Of a stretch of 47,795 nt of DNA, positions 17,552 to 25,254 are shown one piece after another. The translations under genes were made by a program, and so were the position numbers. Below the pieces are notes generated by a model. That model ran no database searches, was not told the origin of the DNA, and saw nothing but the letters and a program-made list of their open reading frames with translations. Source of the DNA: an uncultured Collinsella sp. (GTDB lineage Bacteria > Actinomycetota > Coriobacteriia > Coriobacteriales > Coriobacteriaceae); NCBI GenBank assembly GCA_900546455.1, contig URCS01000007.1, positions 1-47,795 of the forward strand. The letters run 5' to 3'. Within the stretch, counting starts at the first letter, position 1; every line of letters starts with the position of its first letter.

Positions 17552-18238
17552 TTACGCCTCAAGCGCAGCCTTGAACCAACTTGTAATACTCGTGGGGTGC
17601 GTGATGGCGGTGCCGACGACAACGGCCCAGGCGCCAGCATCGATCGCGGCGCGAGCCTCCTCGGGCGTGTGCACGCGGCCCTCGCAGATGATGGGAAGAC
17701 CGGGGAATTCCTCGGTCGCCTGACGCAGGAGCGGCAGATCGGGGCCATCGGCCATGGTGCAGTCGATGGCAGCGACACCGTGAGAAAGCGTGGTAGATAC
17801 AAGGTCGAAGCCCATATCAACCGCACGGCGAATGTCCTCGATGGTGGCACAATCCGCCATCAGGAGCACACCCTCCTCGTGCAGCGGGCGGAAGGTATCC
17901 TCGACCGACTTGCCGTCGGGACGCGGACGATCGGTGGCGTCGATCGCCACGATATCGGCACCCGCAGCAACGCAGGCGCGAGCGTGACGCAGCGTCGGCG
18001 TGATGTAAACGCCCTCGTGCCCATCCTTCCACAGGCCGATAACGGGGACCTCACAGCGACCCTTAATGGCGGCAATGTCGGCAAGGCCCTGGCAGCGAAT
18101 GGCGGCGGCGCCGCCGAGCTCGCAAGCACGAGACATTTGAGCCATGGTCTCGGGCGTACGAAGCGGCTCGCCCATATACGCCTGAACGCTCACGACGAGC
18201 TTGCCCTTCAGGGACTGGATCAAAGGATCAACGGTCAT
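17552..18238 (-). CDS. nanE: N-acetylmannosamine-6-phosphate 2-epimerase
   Basis: A 228-residue TIM barrel of the NanE family that converts ManNAc-6-P to GlcNAc-6-P. It shows LVVSVQAYMGEPLRTPETM, the catalytic Lys region PVIGLWKDG, the IDATDRPRPDG loop, and the catalytic acid segment ICEGRVHTPEEA. ATG at 18238 begins MTVDPLIQSLKGKLVVS, the family start, with AAAGG about 11 nt upstream. Last gene of the sialic acid operon. A large nested hairpin separates it from the ROK kinase gene. Confidence 0.94.
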   Translation of the reverse strand: MTVDPLIQSLKGKLVVSVQAYMGEPLRTPETMAQMSRACELGGAAAIRCQGLADIAAIKGRCEVPVIGLWKDGHEGVYITPTLRHARACVAAGADIVAIDATDRPRPDGKSVEDTFRPLHEEGVLLMADCATIEDIRRAVDMGFDLVSTTLSHGVAAIDCTMADGPDLPLLRQATEEFPGLPIICEGRVHTPEEARAAIDAGAWAVVVGTAITHPTSITSWFKAALEA

Positions 18239-18264
18239 GTTCGACTCAACCTTTCTCAAAAACA

Positions 18265-18362
18265 GCCTTCTGAGACACCGCACCTTGACGTTCAAACCGT
18301 CGCTCGCGTACCGAAGTACGCTTCGCTCCTCTTTCACGTCAATCTGCGGCACCTCAGAAGGC
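18265..18362 (-). repeat. nested hairpin between ROK kinase gene and nanE
   Basis: Outer arms GCCTTCTGAG (18265-18274) and CTCAGAAGGC (18353-18362) are perfect. Inside, CCGCA pairs with TGCGG and TTGACGT with ACGTCAA. The whole spans 98 nt of the 141-nt gap. There is no T-run, so an mRNA-stability or expression-tuning role is more likely than termination. Confidence 0.7.
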
Positions 18363-18379
18363 GCACTTGGTAGCTATGT

Positions 18380-19345
18380 TTATTTCAACGACGCAAGAAG
18401 GTGTTCGGCGGCACCGATGAGCGGAGCATCGCCCTCAAGAGAACCGATGAGGATCGGCGTGTCCTGAAGCGGATCGAGCGCCTGGCTGGCATAGCCCTCG
18501 TGTACCGAATCCTTCCACGTCTGTGAACGCCAATCGGGACCTTGGTGAATCACGCCACCCGAAAGCACGATGACCTCAGGGTCCAGGATGTTAGCGAGCG
18601 AGCCCAAGCTGGCACCCAGCGCAAAGCCGGCGTCATGGATGACCTCAGTCGCCTTTGCGTCGCCCGCGCGGCACAGGTCGTTTACATCGCGACCGACCGA
18701 AGGACGGCTGGGGTCGACGCGGCCAAAGCGCTCGTCGTACATGCGACCAATGGAAGTGCCCGAAGCAACAGACTCAAGATGGCCAGAACGCCCGCAGGCG
18801 CAGGGAATGCCGGCGGCAGCCGAGCACTCGATGTGGCCCATATGACCGGCAGCACCGTGGAAGCCCTGCATCACGCGGCCGTTCTCGACATATGCGCCGC
18901 CGATGCCCGTACCGATGCCCAGACACAAGACGGAGAACTTGCCCTTGCCGACGCCCCAGTGGGCCTCGCCCAGAGCATGAGCCTGCACGTCGCCCACCAC
19001 GGCAACGGGAAGACCAAGGTCCTCGCGCAGACGCGGCCCCAACTGAACGCCAGACCAGCCGGGCATGATCTCGTTGGCGTAGGCGATGGCGCCCGTCTTG
19101 GGGTCGACGACACCGGCGGCGCCAATACCGATACCGAGGACCTCGACATCGGGGTTCGCCTCGAGAGCAGCCTTGATGGACGCCTCGATGCGCTGGAAAA
19201 CTGCCTCGCCGCCTTCTTGGGCCTCGGTGGGAACCTCGGCTTCAAAGACCGGATGGGGCACGCCGCCATCAGCCGGATACTCCATAATGGCAGTCGCAAT
19301 CTTGGTGCCGCCGATATCGACGGAGCAAACGTACTTGTTCTCCAT
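18380..19345 (-). CDS. nanK: ROK family sugar kinase, probable N-acetylmannosamine kinase
   Basis: A 321-residue ROK kinase. It has the phosphate loop VDIGGTKIATAIM, a second nucleotide motif LGIGTGIGGAYVENG, and the zinc region GHMGHIECSAAAGIPCACGRSGHLE. The ROK consensus CxCGxxGCxE reads CACGRSGHLE here, so the last cysteine is His. The position between nanA and nanE points to ManNAc as substrate; sequence alone would also allow glucose or another hexose. ATG at 19345 has AAGGAG at 6 nt. Confidence 0.85.
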   Translation of the reverse strand: MENKYVCSVDIGGTKIATAIMEYPADGGVPHPVFEAEVPTEAQEGGEAVFQRIEASIKAALEANPDVEVLGIGIGAAGVVDPKTGAIAYANEIMPGWSGVQLGPRLREDLGLPVAVVGDVQAHALGEAHWGVGKGKFSVLCLGIGTGIGGAYVENGRVMQGFHGAAGHMGHIECSAAAGIPCACGRSGHLESVASGTSIGRMYDERFGRVDPSRPSVGRDVNDLCRAGDAKATEVIHDAGFALGASLGSLANILDPEVIVLSGGVIHQGPDWRSQTWKDSVHEGYASQALDPLQDTPILIGSLEGDAPLIGAAEHLLASLK

Positions 19346-19410
19346 GTCGCTCTCCTTAGGAGATAAAAAACAACTACAGGAAATGAAGGCGGTGTTATCG
19401 CCGCAACTCA

Positions 19411-19520
19411 GTAAAGGTTTCCCAGGTGCCCGAGGTTGGGGTGAAAGTGGTCGGGCGTTGACCTAATGGGTCACGCCCGACCACTTGAGCCCCAAGATCG
19501 GGTGCCTGGGGAAGCTTTAC
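19411..19520 (-). repeat. nested hairpin overlapping the nanA stop codon
   Basis: Outer arms at 19411-19433 and 19498-19520 pair with few mismatches (GTAAAGGTTTCCCAGG against CCTGGGGAAGCTTTAC). An inner stem joins 19445-19463 and 19468-19486 (AAGTGGTCGGGCGTTGACC with GGGTCACGCCCGACCACTT, one mismatch) with a four-base loop TAAT. The nanA stop codon (19517-19519) lies in the outer stem. No T-run follows. Confidence 0.75.
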
Positions 19521-20437
19521 AGGAGACCGTTGTCCTGGAGGACCTTCTTAATCGCCTCGACGTTCTCACCGGTCATGGCCTTCACCGGGCGCGGCATGGT
19601 CGGGCTGTCGAAGATGCCCATGAGGTTCATAGCGGTCTTGAAGGCGCCGACGCCACCGGCATAGCCCTGGACGCCCGAGGTGACATCCCAGATGTGGGAG
19701 ATCTCATTGAGACGATCCTGCTCGGCCTTGACGGTAGCCCAGTCACCAGCCTGAGCGGCCTTCCACTGACGCACGTAGCCCTCGGGCTCAACGTTGGCGA
19801 GACCCGGGACGGAACCGTCAGCGCCGCCGAGATAGGCGCCGTCGACAACAACCTCGTGACCGGTGAGGATGCTCATCGGATGGCCGTTCTTCTCGTTCTC
19901 CTGAACGAGGTAGCGGAACGAGATGTCATCACCCGAGGAATCCTTGACGCCAGCAAGGACGCCCTCGGCGCCGAGCTTGGCAAGGAGCTTCCAGGGGAGC
20001 TTGGTGTGAACGCAGACGGGAATGTCATAGGCAAAGATGGGCAGGTCGAGCTCCTCGTGCAGGATGCGGAAGTGCTCCTCGACCTCGGTCATACCCTGCA
20101 GGGCATAGAACGGGCAGGTGGCGACGAGGGCATCGGCGCCCAGCTCCTGGGCGACCTTGCCGTGCTCAATCATGCGCTCGGTCTCGGTATCGATGATGCC
20201 GACCAGAACAGGCACACGGTGGTCGACGATACGAACGGCCTCGGCGATAATCTGGCGACGGCGCTCATCGGTGGAGAAGACGACCTCGCCCGAAGACCCC
20301 AAGAAGAACAGACCATCGACGCCGGCATCGATCATGCGGTTGATGCTGCGCTCAAAGGAGGCAACGTCGAGCTGGTGGTCTTCGGTATCGGGAACAACGA
20401 CGGGAGGGATAACGCCGGTGAATTTCTGAGTTGCCAC
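19517..20437 (-). CDS. nanA: DapA/NanA family aldolase, probable N-acetylneuraminate lyase
   Basis: A 306-residue class I aldolase of the DHDPS/NAL family. It has FFLGSSGEVVFSTDER (the GSSGE pocket for pyruvate carboxylate), YDIPV, and the Schiff-base Lys in GVLAGVKDSSGD. It would split sialic acid into ManNAc and pyruvate. The family includes other aldolases, but the location among nanE, a ROK kinase and a Sat-type transporter supports NanA. The start is GTG at 20437 with AAGGAGA 5 nt before it; in-frame codons further upstream lack a ribosome site. Confidence 0.85.
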   Translation of the reverse strand: MATQKFTGVIPPVVVPDTEDHQLDVASFERSINRMIDAGVDGLFFLGSSGEVVFSTDERRRQIIAEAVRIVDHRVPVLVGIIDTETERMIEHGKVAQELGADALVATCPFYALQGMTEVEEHFRILHEELDLPIFAYDIPVCVHTKLPWKLLAKLGAEGVLAGVKDSSGDDISFRYLVQENEKNGHPMSILTGHEVVVDGAYLGGADGSVPGLANVEPEGYVRQWKAAQAGDWATVKAEQDRLNEISHIWDVTSGVQGYAGGVGAFKTAMNLMGIFDSPTMPRPVKAMTGENVEAIKKVLQDNGLL

Positions 20438-20460
20438 AAGAATCTCCTTAGCTGTCTGGC

Positions 20461-20479
20461 GAGCGGCCCTATGCCGCTC
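20461..20479 (-). promoter_or_regulatory. short hairpin before nanA
   Basis: GAGCGGC (20461-20467) and GCCGCTC (20473-20479) form a perfect 7-bp stem with loop CCTAT, about 20 nt upstream of the nanA start codon. The role is unknown; it may protect the downstream mRNA. Confidence 0.45.
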
Positions 20480-20505
20480 ACTCTTGTTGGCAGTGTCCAG
20501 GCCGT

Positions 20506-21357
20506 CTAGGCCAAAGAACACGGATAGAACGTTTGGTTAAAGAAGTCGACGACTTCGTTTTCGAACGCGTTAATACGCTCATGAGCGTATTTGGCATAGA
20601 TGATATGCCTCCGGTCACACTCAAGACCGTTGAATACGGCAAACTGACCCTTGGGGTCGCTCACGGTATCCATGAGCGACGTGCCCATGAGCACCGATCC
20701 GCGCACCCGAGACGACAGAGCCTCGAGGCCACCGGGAATTGGATTGGCAACCGCCGTGCAGGCAAGTCCGCGCTCGTCCAGAGCAGAAACCGCCAGCGCG
20801 ACACCGCCGCCAAGACCCTCGCCCCATGCAAAAATGCGATCGGGATCCATGCCATCAAGATTGCGCGCGACCTTCGCCAACGCGCAGCCCCAACGGACGC
20901 GCTTGACAAAAGCGGGCGAAGCAATCCCCCACTGCAGGTCGTCCGCACCAGCAACATCGTCATCCAGCGCGAGAACGGCATACCCCATGGCGGCAAATCT
21001 CGTCATGTGATGCCATCCACGCACGGGTCGATCGATGTCGTGAAACATCAGACAGAGCGGCACAAACTCGGATGCCCGGGCATGGCCTAAGGGCTCAATC
21101 AAACGACCGTGTACGACATACCCGCCGAGCTCAATGGAAACCTCGGAGTAGCGCGCGCACGGATTGGCGAAATCAATCGCCGTAACAGTCAGCCCGCAAA
21201 CCTCAAGGTCCGAAGCGGCTGTCTCTAATTCGGAAACATCCGCCGAAGCATCGCCGTGCCAACCCCGGAAATCAGAGAGCCTTGACGAAACCGTTCCAGG
21301 CATCTCCGCGAGCCCGGGGACGATCAGCTCGTCGATATTGCTCTCGCACTTAGACAT
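20506..21357 (-). CDS. CE7/AXE1-like alpha/beta hydrolase lacking the catalytic serine
   Basis: A 283-residue paralogue of the next upstream gene. The two proteins share an alignable core: IFAWGEGLGGGVALAVSAL against VFVNGASQGGGLGIATCAL, and QFAVFNGLEC against QFAVYNNLAC. The nucleophile motif GASQGG reads GEGLGGG, so the catalytic Ser is Gly181. Asp230 and His259 of the triad positions remain, and the CE7 motif CPGQGG is replaced by DDVAGAD. It is also about 40 residues shorter. The reading frame is intact and coupled to the upstream gene (8-nt overlap), so it is not an obvious pseudogene. It may be a non-catalytic partner or have a changed function. Confidence 0.8.
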   Translation of the reverse strand: MSKCESNIDELIVPGLAEMPGTVSSRLSDFRGWHGDASADVSELETAASDLEVCGLTVTAIDFANPCARYSEVSIELGGYVVHGRLIEPLGHARASEFVPLCLMFHDIDRPVRGWHHMTRFAAMGYAVLALDDDVAGADDLQWGIASPAFVKRVRWGCALAKVARNLDGMDPDRIFAWGEGLGGGVALAVSALDERGLACTAVANPIPGGLEALSSRVRGSVLMGTSLMDTVSDPKGQFAVFNGLECDRRHIIYAKYAHERINAFENEVVDFFNQTFYPCSLA

Positions 21358-22327
21358 GAGCCTCCCCTCCCTCGCAGAAAAACGGAATGATCAGATCGTC
21401 AAAGTCCTGAATCTCCTCGTGGCCAAAGCCCTCAAAGAACTCGCGTCGCTTCTCACAGGCCAGATTGTTGTAGACCGCAAACTGCGTCGCCGGCGGACAG
21501 ACGATATCGGCTGTGCCCGTGCCAAACAGCACGGGGCATTTGACCATGGGGGCAAAGTTCTTGGAATCGAAGTACGCCAGTTTGGCATAGGCCTCCTCAA
21601 TACGAGTCGAGTCCTCGTCAAACCAACGCGACCAATAACGCAGGCCTTCATAAGCGATATCGTCGGCATCCAGATCCCAAACAAGGCGGAAATCCGACAG
21701 GAAGGGATAGAGGATGGCAGCGCGATTGATAAGCTCACTATTAAGCGCGCAGGTCGCAATGCCCAAACCGCCGCCCTGCGATGCGCCGTTCACAAATACG
21801 CGGGAAAGATCGATGCCCTCGAGCTCGCGAACAATACGGCACAGAATGCGGATATCCTGGTGCAAGCGGACATAGTAAAGATTGGCCGGGTCGCCGTCGA
21901 TACCGGCGACGATATGCCCAGCAACCGTCGTGCCTTCAAATCCACCAATATCCTCGGAGGGGCCACCCTGGCCAGGACAATCGAGAGCGATGAGTGCCAT
22001 GCCCATGCCCGCAAACGACGCCTGCTCGAACCAGCTGCGGCTTGCACCCGGATAGCCGTGGAACTGTAGCACCAGCGGCACGGGCTCGTCCGAAACCGGC
22101 TGGAGATACTTGGCATGCAGGCGTGCACCGCACATGCCGGTATACCAGAGGTCGAAAAACCGACAGGTCGCGGAATCCGCAACCGAAGCCGCCTCAATCG
22201 CATAGTCGAGCTCGACGGCGTCGGCCTCGGCCATGCGGTCCTTCCAAAAGAGATCGAAATCCGATGGACGGGGCATAGCGCCTCGATATTCACCAAATTG
22301 CTGTTGTAGCTCCTGAGCACTTGGCAT
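21350..22327 (-). CDS. CE7 family acetyl esterase (AXE1-like), possible sialate O-acetylesterase
   Basis: A 325-residue alpha/beta hydrolase of the acetylxylan esterase / cephalosporin-C deacetylase family. It shows the oxyanion segment FHGYPGASRSW, the CE7 motif DCPGQGG, nucleophile Ser183 in GASQGGG, Asp274 in GTADIVCPP and His303 in GFGHEE. No signal peptide is visible, so it acts in the cytoplasm. The family deacetylates small sugars. Location in a sialic acid operon suggests removal of O-acetyl groups from imported sialic acid; this is inference. ATG at 22327 (MPSAQELQ) is preferred over TTG at 22342; the ribosome site is weak for both. Confidence 0.85.
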   Translation of the reverse strand: MPSAQELQQQFGEYRGAMPRPSDFDLFWKDRMAEADAVELDYAIEAASVADSATCRFFDLWYTGMCGARLHAKYLQPVSDEPVPLVLQFHGYPGASRSWFEQASFAGMGMALIALDCPGQGGPSEDIGGFEGTTVAGHIVAGIDGDPANLYYVRLHQDIRILCRIVRELEGIDLSRVFVNGASQGGGLGIATCALNSELINRAAILYPFLSDFRLVWDLDADDIAYEGLRYWSRWFDEDSTRIEEAYAKLAYFDSKNFAPMVKCPVLFGTGTADIVCPPATQFAVYNNLACEKRREFFEGFGHEEIQDFDDLIIPFFCEGGEAHV

Positions 22328-22363
22328 GGCTCGTGAACCCAACCTTTCGAAATCGCAACGGAG

Positions 22364-22391
22364 GTGCGCCCGGCAAGGGAACCGGGCGCAC
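22364..22391 (-). promoter_or_regulatory. intercistronic hairpin after the SatD-type gene
   Basis: GTGCGCCCGG (22364-22373) and CCGGGCGCAC (22382-22391) form a perfect 10-bp stem with an 8-nt loop. No T-run follows on the minus strand. It separates transporter genes from catabolic genes and may tune their relative expression. Confidence 0.6.
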
Positions 22392-22407
22392 GGGAGGGAA
22401 AGCGAGG

Positions 22408-23235
22408 CTACTCGCCGAGCTTGGGATGCAGCAGCGACGGCGCAGCGCCGAGCAGCATCTTGGTGTAGGGGTCCTGAGGGTGCTGGAAGACCTGCTTGGC
22501 CTCGCCCTGCTCGACGATCTTGCCGCCATTCATAACGATGATGTCGTCAGAGATATAGCGGACCGTCTGGATGTCATGGCTGATGAACACCATGGCCAGG
22601 CCGAGCTCCTTCTTAAGGTCGGTCAGCAGGTTCAGAATCTGCGCGCGGACCGAAACGTCCAGAGCCGAGGTGGGCTCGTCGGCGATGATGGCATCGGGGT
22701 TCAGCGACAGGGCGCGCGCAATTGCGACGCGCTGGCGCTGGCCGCCCGAAAGCTGGCCGGGAAGAACCTCGGCGGCGGAGCTGGGCAGACCGGTGAGCTC
22801 CAAGAGCTCCTTGACGCGCTTCTCCTGCTCGGCCTCGGTACCCAGGTTGTGGACGCGCATGGGGTCGAGCAGTTGCTCGCGAACGACCATGCGGGGATTG
22901 AGCGCCGTGGCCGGGTTCTGGAACACGACCGAGATGACGCGACCCATGTGGCGACGGTCCTCGGCGGTACGTTTGGTAACGTCCTTGCCCTTAAAGTAGA
23001 CCTTGCCGCTCGTGGGGGCCTGCAGGCCGCACATGACGTTGGCGGTGGTGGACTTTCCGCAACCGGACTCGCCGACGATGCCGATGGTCTGTCCGGGCAT
23101 GAGCTTAATCGTTACACCCTGGACGGCGTGAACCAGGTTGGGGTGCAGAATCGAGCCGGTACGGGTCCTAAAGGTGACGTGGACGTCATCAAGGAAGATG
23201 ATCGGCTCGACGCCGTTGACTGCGGTCTCGCTCAT
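22408..23235 (-). CDS. ABC transporter ATP-binding protein, SatD type (sialic acid import)
   Basis: A 275-residue ABC ATPase of the Opp/Dpp class. Motifs: Walker A GESGCGKST, signature SGGQRQR, Walker B IIADEPTSALD, H-loop SHDI. It stops soon after HPQDPYTKMLLGAAPSLLHP, so it lacks the cysteine-containing C-terminal extension found in OppF at 4072-5100. Its ATG is directly behind the stop of the fused gene, with GGAGG 8 nt upstream. Together with the fused permease-ATPase it supplies the two ATPase sites of the importer. Confidence 0.9.
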   Translation of the reverse strand: MSETAVNGVEPIIFLDDVHVTFRTRTGSILHPNLVHAVQGVTIKLMPGQTIGIVGESGCGKSTTANVMCGLQAPTSGKVYFKGKDVTKRTAEDRRHMGRVISVVFQNPATALNPRMVVREQLLDPMRVHNLGTEAEQEKRVKELLELTGLPSSAAEVLPGQLSGGQRQRVAIARALSLNPDAIIADEPTSALDVSVRAQILNLLTDLKKELGLAMVFISHDIQTVRYISDDIIVMNGGKIVEQGEAKQVFQHPQDPYTKMLLGAAPSLLHPKLGE

Positions 23236-25251
23236 CTACATCACCTCCGCGTGAGGGGTCAAACCATTTGCCTTGAGCACCTCGTCGGGGAGCTCGGAAT
23301 AGAAGTGCTCGGTGCCGGGCACGCGCTTGAAGACCGGACGGGTGTCCAGGCCAATGCGCGGATGGCTCGAGCGGGGTGCGAAGCGATCGCCCTTGGGGAA
23401 ATCGCGCGGGCTCGGAACGGCGCCGGGCACCTGGTGCAGGCGGCCCGAACCGCTCTCGATGGACAGGACGGAACCCAGAAGGCCGCGGGTGTACTCGTGA
23501 ATCGGGTTGGTGAGCAGCTCCTTGGTGGGCGCCTGCTCGATAACCTGGCCGGCGTACATAACCGTGATGTTATGAGCGACCTCGGCGACCAGTGCCAGGT
23601 CGTGCGAAACGAAGATCATGGCAAAGCCGAGCTTGGCCTGAAGATCGTTAAGCAGCTTGATGACCTGCTTCTGGACGGTAACGTCCAGAGCGGTCGTGGG
23701 CTCGTCGCAGATGACCAGTTTGGGGTCGCGGGTAAGGGCCATAGCGATCAGAACGCGCTGACGCTGACCACCGGAAAGCTCATGCGGATAGCTCTCGAGC
23801 GTACGCTTGGGGTCGAGGCCCACGAGCTCCAGGAGCTCCTCGGCGCTACGGGTACCGCCGCGCTTGGTGAGCTGCTTCATCTGGGCGGAAATGAGCATGG
23901 AGGGGTTGAGCGAGGACAGGGCGTCCTGATAGACCATGGCGATATCGGTACCGCGCAGGCCGAACCACTCCTTCTTGCTCATCTTGAGCAGGTCGCGGCC
24001 CTCCCAGAGAACCTCACCGGAAAGATGCTCGTCATCGTCGGTCAGGCCCATGATGGCCAGCGTGGTGATGGACTTACCGCAGCCGGACTCACCGACCAGG
24101 CCCATGGTCTGGCCAGGACGGACGTCAAAGTTGACATGGTCGACGACGTTGATATCACCGTGATGCTCAAACTGGATGCAGAAGTCACGGACCGAGAGAA
24201 TCGGTTCAACAGACTCGTCGGGCACATGGCGATCGTCACGCTTGAGCTCGACATCGCGCAGGGCGCCAAGGCGAGCGGAGAGGGACTGGGCCTGCTCCTT
24301 GTAGGCTCGAACGGGGTCGGAGACCAGCAGGTCGGCCTCGCGACGCTTGGAGGAATCGGTGGGATCCAGGGCGGCGGAGGGAGCAGCGGCCATGGCGTCG
24401 GTAATGCCCTCGGAGAGGATGTTGAGCGCCAGGCAGGTGATCATGATGGCCAGGCCCGGGAACAGTGCCTGCCACCAACGGCCGGCGAGCACGCCGCCGC
24501 GGGCGTCGGCGAGGATGTTGCCCCAGGTAGCGGTGGGCTCCTGGATACCAGCGCCGATGAAGGTCAGCGAGGCCTCGAAGATGATGGCGTCGGCGACCAG
24601 GGTAACGGTGAAGACCATGATCGGGGCAATGCAGTTACGCAGAACATGCTTGATCAAAATCCACGGAGCCTTGGCGCCGGAAACGATGACCGCGCGGACA
24701 TAGTCCTCGCCGTACTCGGACACGATGTTGGCGCGCACGATACGGGCAATCTGCGGAGTGTACATAAAGCCGATGGCGAAGATGATCGACGGCACGGAGT
24801 TGCCCAGGATGGAGACAAAGACGGCCGCGAGGGCGATGCCCGGGATGGACATGATGATGTCCAGGATACGCATGATCGTCTCGGAGACGGCCTTGCGCGA
24901 AACCGCTGCAAGGGCGCCCACGACCGAGCCGCAGACCAGAGCCATGGCGGTGGCGCCAAAGCCGATAATCAGCGAGTAACGACCACCGTAGAGCATACGC
25001 GACAGAATGTCGCGACCCTTATCGTCGGTACCGAAGATAAATCCGTTGCCGGGAGCCTGGCGAGCCGTAAAGATCTCGACCGGGCTATAGGGGGCAAGAA
25101 GGGGCGCCAGAATCGCAGTCAGGGCGACCAGCACCAGCACGACGGCGGCAATCTTAGAAGACAACGTCATCTTCTTCCAGCCACCGAGCTTGAGCCCCTT
25201 GGAGGCAGCCTTCTCGAGCTGCTCGGTTTGCTTCTCTCGAATCTTTACCAT
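23236..25251 (-). CDS. fused ABC permease and ATP-binding protein, SatC type
   Basis: A 671-residue fusion. Residues about 30-285 are a DppC-like permease (FIFGTDDKGRDILSRMLYGGRYS; EAA loop DYVRAVIVSGAKAPWILIKHVLRN). A linker of about 60 charged residues leads to an ABC ATPase from about residue 345 with Walker A GESGCGKSI, signature SGGQRQR, Walker B LVICDEPTTALD and H-loop SHDL. At the C-terminus the usual cysteine pattern is lost (GDRFAPRSSHPRIG). The same arrangement, a lone permease, a permease-ATPase fusion and a lone ATPase, is known for sialic acid importers SatABCD of Haemophilus ducreyi and SiaEFGI of Corynebacterium. The ribosome site before ATG is weak, fitting coupling to the preceding gene 3 nt away. 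Confidence 0.9.
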   Translation of the reverse strand: MVKIREKQTEQLEKAASKGLKLGGWKKMTLSSKIAAVVLVLVALTAILAPLLAPYSPVEIFTARQAPGNGFIFGTDDKGRDILSRMLYGGRYSLIIGFGATAMALVCGSVVGALAAVSRKAVSETIMRILDIIMSIPGIALAAVFVSILGNSVPSIIFAIGFMYTPQIARIVRANIVSEYGEDYVRAVIVSGAKAPWILIKHVLRNCIAPIMVFTVTLVADAIIFEASLTFIGAGIQEPTATWGNILADARGGVLAGRWWQALFPGLAIMITCLALNILSEGITDAMAAAPSAALDPTDSSKRREADLLVSDPVRAYKEQAQSLSARLGALRDVELKRDDRHVPDESVEPILSVRDFCIQFEHHGDINVVDHVNFDVRPGQTMGLVGESGCGKSITTLAIMGLTDDDEHLSGEVLWEGRDLLKMSKKEWFGLRGTDIAMVYQDALSSLNPSMLISAQMKQLTKRGGTRSAEELLELVGLDPKRTLESYPHELSGGQRQRVLIAMALTRDPKLVICDEPTTALDVTVQKQVIKLLNDLQAKLGFAMIFVSHDLALVAEVAHNITVMYAGQVIEQAPTKELLTNPIHEYTRGLLGSVLSIESGSGRLHQVPGAVPSPRDFPKGDRFAPRSSHPRIGLDTRPVFKRVPGTEHFYSELPDEVLKANGLTPHAEVM

Positions 25252-25254
25252 AAT

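Noticed and set aside
23236..25251. The permease-ATPase fusion as a frameshift or stop-loss artefact
   Set aside because: The frame is continuous through a proper linker, and the same fusion is known in sialic acid importers of other bacteria.
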